Positions 39,601-45,600 of a stretch of DNA of 64,000 nt are shown here, in pieces; position 1 is the stretch's first letter; the number at the start of each line of letters is the position of its first letter. The stretch covers positions 9,982,001 to 10,046,000 of the forward strand of contig CP053148.1 of assembly GCA_014607495.2 (NCBI GenBank). Direction: 5' to 3'. A program made the position numbers and the translations under genes. This stretch comes from Carposina sasakii. Its lineage: Eukaryota; Arthropoda; Insecta; Lepidoptera; Carposinidae. The notes under the pieces are model-generated. The model searched no databases. It had not been told where the DNA came from and saw only the letters and a list, made by a program, of their open reading frames with translations.

Positions 39601-42600
39601 AATAATTTACCATACATTTTTGTGTATTTTATACTATTTCCTCGTAAATTTTGCCCTTTTAACGTCATTGTTCACTTTACCCCAGGTGAATAGTCAACCT
39701 ACCCCAAGCCTGGGGTAAGTTGACCAGTTTTTCCTTTTGTACAAAAGCTGGTTTGTACTCTATATCATAATGAATAACGTCCATTTTTCCACTTATTTCC
39801 AAAGCTTTATCTAATAACTGTACTTGTTTTTAAAATAACTCCCTGTAAAGAAATAAAAATAGACACCTCTAAGCTGAAAATTGGTCAACTATCCTCGGTC
39901 TCCCCTATGATCGCGCTATGTGAAACAAAATACTTTCAAAGTAAAAAAGTTTTTTTTTTTGCCAGCGGGATTATAACACGCAGCCTTATTGAAATAAGGA
40001 CAATTTTTCTTTGAAATACTTTAGTAGGCAACGGCGCCCGGCAACCCGTGGAATACTTGAAGGTATTTATTTGGTAGCGCGATTATGTTCTTTATGTCTA
40101 AGAAAACTAGGATAATATTTCTACAAAAACCTTATTAACTTACAGTACTTCGTACAGCGGATTCGAAATATGAAGCACGACTATTATACGTGAGCAAGCT
40201 CCTGCTGACAGCGCCAAAGCTGCGGCGCTGGAGTTTCAAAAGTGTGCAAAAGTAGGCAGTCTAATAGAAATTCTGTGCCCGCTGCTGCTGACGGCGCAGG
40301 AGCTGTACCCGATTTGGACCTCCAAAAGTGTGCAAAAGTGGGCATTCTAATGAATGTGCTGTGCTCGCTTCTGCTGACGGCGGCGCCGGAGCTGTACCCG
40401 TCCAAAAGTGTGCAAAAGTGGGCAGTCTGATAGATGTGCTGTGCCCGCTTCCGCTGACGCAGGAGCTGTATCCGGTTTGGACCTCCAAAAGTGTGTAGGA
40501 GTAGGAAGTCTCGTGGACGTGCTGTGCACTGTGAAACTCTTTTTTGGTACAAACTTTAATTAAAACTTCCAACAACAAATATGGTACACAATAGAATGAA
40601 GTATTTAAAGTATTTCGCTGTCCAATCGCTATAATTACAGTCATGATAAGAATTACTTTACTTTATTCTTTATTGTACACAGACATATTATATAGAAAAG
40701 CATTTTACATTGACAATGTATTAATTTATAAATTAATGATGTAAGAATTAATTTCCTACGTAGTTAAAAAATACTTCAAAGTATTTGGAAACCTGCTTTT
40801 TAGCCCTGGTACCAATTGATGGACGTACTTTGAAGCCCTGGTACGCAAATCGTCAAGTACGACCCATGTCTAGGGTACAATACCCCCTCAAGCGGACGAA
40901 GTCGTCCGCGGCAGCTAGTATAAATAAAGAATTCGTTGATCTTCAGACGCTACATAGATTTTTAAATATATCTTATTGTTATGATTTCATAAATAAAGTT
41001 TATATCAAGATGTACAAAGGCGTGCTTCTCTCGTTATTATAATCAAAAATATAAAAAAACATCCATTAAAAAGGCCAAGGTCAATCCCTATTTGTATGTC
41101 TAAGCTCATTCACGACTACAACAGTTCTCTGAAACCGGTTTTTGATTAGCTCTGCATAAATAAAACCCTATATTAACCGATATTCTAACCGGTTTCTAGC
41201 CTGGATTAAATATGTATACCACCAATTACACGTTGATAAGTTTAGAAAAAGACAGCATCAAAGAAACATATTCTTCCATATAAAATATCTGACTTAGCAG
41301 CAGCTGCTTTAGCAGAGGTTCCCAAACTTATCGTTTGTCGCCCATTTTGAAAATGGCTGAGGCTCACAGAAAATGTACCTTACCCTTATTTTTCGTGTGC
41401 CAAATTTTGAAGGAAGAAAAAAATAAATTGGAAGTACTTAATAAATTAATCTGTTGATTTTTTGTGTTTGCTATTATCCACTTGTTAATATTAGCCTGTT
41501 GAAATTGTAAATACATTTGAATTTAACCAAAAAATAATTGATACACTAATGTGCTCAATTCCAGTTTCATACAAAAATTATAAGTGACCACACGTAATCG
41601 AATTTCATTTTTTAAAATTTCATATTTTTTGTCATTTTATTGTGATATCTTTATTTATTATACATAATGCAGCAGAATAAAACTACCTATTATTATTTTA
41701 ATTACTATATTAAAATAAGCAAAAAACTCAAAAAATACGATTTGATAAACAAATATGCCTGTTATGATTCACGTGTGTCACGAACACTTAGTAGTTTTCT
41801 TGTAAATACGCAGTAGCAACACATGATATGTTTTTTTACAATGGCAACATTAGCACTTTCAATATGAAATGTCAGTGTTTTGTCAGCTATTTTAATTTCT
41901 ATGCAATAGGCAGTGCTCTGTGTGTATTACTTTTCGTCATAGAATTTGAGACTTTTTGGAAGCAATTTTTCATTGTTAGTAATAATATTTGATTACTTCG
42001 GGTAAGGATAGTTAAGAGGGGCATTAACGTTATAAAGTAATGCAGTTTATCACTGATTTGCATTGTATCCAAAGATGCTGTGTACCTTGTAGGTTATATT
42101 ATTCACGAGGAGTTGTGTGACATAACACACGTGAAAAATATAAAGCTTTATTCACATTGCAATTACAATATAAAATAAAATTAAATATTTATAACAGCGA
42201 AATGTACCATGAAGTATATTTTGATTTTAGTTTAAATTAAGAAAAACTGCATTCAAGATTTTTAAAAGCTTTTACACATGGTGACATCGGTAAGTTAATG
42301 TCCCTCCGTGTCCCGTTCGTTATTTCTACCCCAAATATTTAAAATTGTTGAAAAAAGCTAAGTTTGCAGATGCCACTAACACCTGCTGAAAGGCAGAAAC
42401 GCAATCGGGAACGTTTGAGAGAACAGAATCCTGAGAAGTTTTCATTACAGAAAAGAAAAAATGCTGAAATAACAAAATCAGAATATCCTTCATCTGCGCA
42501 AGAAAATATAAGAAACTTGTGGAGAGAGAGAAAGAAGAATCGAAGCCTGAAATAGTGCCTTATTGTAGTTGTATTGTAATTAAAAATAAATCTCGTTGCA

Positions 42601-45600
42601 TTTATAAATAAATAAAAATATGTCCATATCATTAGTTTTTTATTTGTAATTCCCCCCCCCCAAGCCCCAACCTTTTTCGATTGTTAACCATATGTTTTAA
42701 CCAAATAAACTTTCATTTTTCAATTCCATTGTCTAGTTTTATCTCATATGAATTAACCCTAACAATATTTCCAATGCGTTATATATTTCCCGTGTGTTAC
42801 AAGTTCCAGTGTGTTATAGTACATTTTCTACGAGCCTCAGCCAAATATGCATGTTTTCCGTAATTTACGGGCCTGGAAAGTCCTTTGAGAAGCGTGCCGT
42901 AAGCCAAGATGTAGAGGCCCTTTTAGAAAACATTGTTATTATGTTGTGGGATACATCATCAGTGATGATGGTGATGATTCATCACCAAGCGTATAACTAC
43001 ATCTGGCTATAGTCCCTGCCAATCCTGCCATGTGCAAAGACTATTGGAGCGCAGAACTACGTCGTGCGATAAAAAACTAAGGTCAACCCCATAGGTTGAG
43101 CATTAGGTGGCTAGATCATCATCATCATCATTTACAGCCCTGAGAAGTCCACTGTTGGACATAGGCCTCCCCCAACAACCTCCACTCCGACCGGTCGGAA
43201 GCCGCCTGCATCCAACCGACGCCCGCGACCTTGGCCAGGTCGTCCGTCCACCTCGCGGGTGGCCTTCCCACGCTGCGCTTGTCGATACGTGGTATCAACT
43301 CTAGAACTTTCCGACTCTAGACTTCAGCTTGCTTGACCGTTGAGCTATGTCAGTGATCTTTGTACATCTGCGGATCTCCTCATTTCTGATTCGATCACGC
43401 AGAGAGATCCCAAGCATAGCTCTCTCCATCGCTTGCTGTGCGATCCTGAGCTTCTTTATGAGGCACATAGTTAGAGACCACGTCTCGGCACCGTAGGTCA
43501 TCACCGGCAGCATGCACTGGTTGAATACCTTCATCTTTAAGAACTGGGGTACCGTGGACACAAATAAGCTTCGTAGTTTCCCGAACGCTGCCCAGTTGAG
43601 TTGGATTCGCCGATTTACCTCCTTCTCAAAGTTGGACCTACCTAGTTTGACCGTCTGTCCCAGGTAAACATACTCGTTAACAACTTCCGAGCATCGAGCT
43701 ACCAACCAGTACAGGAGTGGGCGGCACATGGACGTTCGACATGATCTTCGTCTTGTCCATGTTCATCTTCAGGCCCACCTGTTGGGAGACTCGATTGAGG
43801 CTATCGAGCATTGTGCTTAGATCCTTCAGCGAATCTGCCATGACCACGATGTCTGCGAACCGAAGGTGAGTAATGTATTCGCCATTGATATTGATGCCGA
43901 GTCCTTTCCATTCGAGAAGCTTAAAGGCGTCTTCCACTGCATTGGTGAAGAGCTTCGGAGAAATAACATCTCCTTGTCTCACACCCCTCTGCAATGAAAT
44001 CGGCTTAGTGCTCCGCTCCTGTACTCGTACCGACATGGTGGCGTTGCTGTAAACACTTCAGCACTTCGATATATCGATGGTCAATATGGTACCGCTGGAG
44101 ACTGCAGCACTGCCCATGTCTCGATCGAATAAAAGTCTGATAGTCCACAAACGCTAGGCATAGTGGCCGATTATACTCTTCCGTTTTTTGTATAATCTGC
44201 CGTAGCGTGTGGATATGGTCTATGGTACTAAACCCTTTTCGGAAACCGGCTTGTTCGGGAGGCTGGAAGTCATCAAACTTGCGAGCAAGACGATTCGTCA
44301 TTACATTACCCTTGAAAACAACTTGTAGACATGGCTTAGAAGCGAGATGGGTCTATAGTTCTTCAGCAAGGCTTTATCGCCTTTTTTAAAGAACAGCACC
44401 ACCACACTTCTGCTCCATGCTTCCGGGGTGATGCCTTCGAGCAGGACGGAATTGAAGAGTCTCTGGAGGACCTTCGATACCGGAGTTCCACCCGCTCTTA
44501 GCAGCTCTAATGTAATTCCATCGTTGTTTAAGGGCAGTCCTAATCTCGTACAGGCTGATATCCGGGATGTCTTCAGTATAGTGTCGGGTGAGCTTAGCTC
44601 TTGGGTCTTTGCCTAATCTAACAGGTTTAGCGACCGAGGTATATAGCTATCCATAGAACCTCTCAAACTTCCTTAGCACCTCTGGTACGGTAGACGCTAC
44701 ACTGCCGTCCTCTGTCTTCAGCTTCGTCAACTGGCTCTGCCCAATAGATAATTCTCTTGCGAACACTTTGGAGCCTTGGTTTCGCTCTATTGTCTCCTTA
44801 ATACAAGCGAGTATTAAAGCTGCGGATGTCGTGTCGCAGAGACTTGGAGATACGTTTATTGAGCTGACGATATGCTTCAGCGTCATCAGAGTACTGCAGA
44901 GACATTGCGCGCCTTTCCGCCATGAGGTTGAGGGTATGATCAGTTAGTTTCTGGGGTCTATTTCTACGGTTAGGTCTGAAGAATTTAGACCCCACCTTGT
45001 GGACAGTTTCTACCAGCCTGTTATTTATATCATCCACTGACATGCAATCCTCTAGGCAAGCAAAGCGGTTTGTCTGGATAAGGCTATTTTATAGGGAGAC
45101 TATCGGTCGCCTGTCATCATTATGTATAACCTACTCCCGAAATTGTGAGGTGGTAAGTTACCACTGTTAAACGGATATTTTTTGTGCTGATAATCAATGA
45201 CAGTCATTTGGCTAGGTGCTGTTTGTGACATAATGTAGGTATCTACATTATTCAGCCTACACGGAATCCTACATAGGGGAGTCCAACTCGCACTTAACTG
45301 CTTTTTTTCACCTGAATAACTAATTTAACAATAGTATATTAATTTTATTATTATCAGTCTCGCTATTTTTTTTTTTGGGCCCCTTACAGCCAGTTGCATG
45401 CCCCTCACATGCAAATTGAATATTGTATCTGGTCATTACGATGTATAGGTATACGTCATATTGATTGGATCGTAATCGTAATAGACGTATTGTTGCGTTC
45501 CTAAAAATATACATAGGTACATACATATACCTACACATTTGTTTTAATGATTCCAGCCCAAGTAGCATGACCTGCGAAACACGATATGATAAACCGATTT

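Noticed and set aside
40184..40644. Minus-strand frames up to 127 aa with repeated LLHTFG sequence
   Set aside because: They are translations of the 83-bp minisatellite; no start, splice or conservation support.
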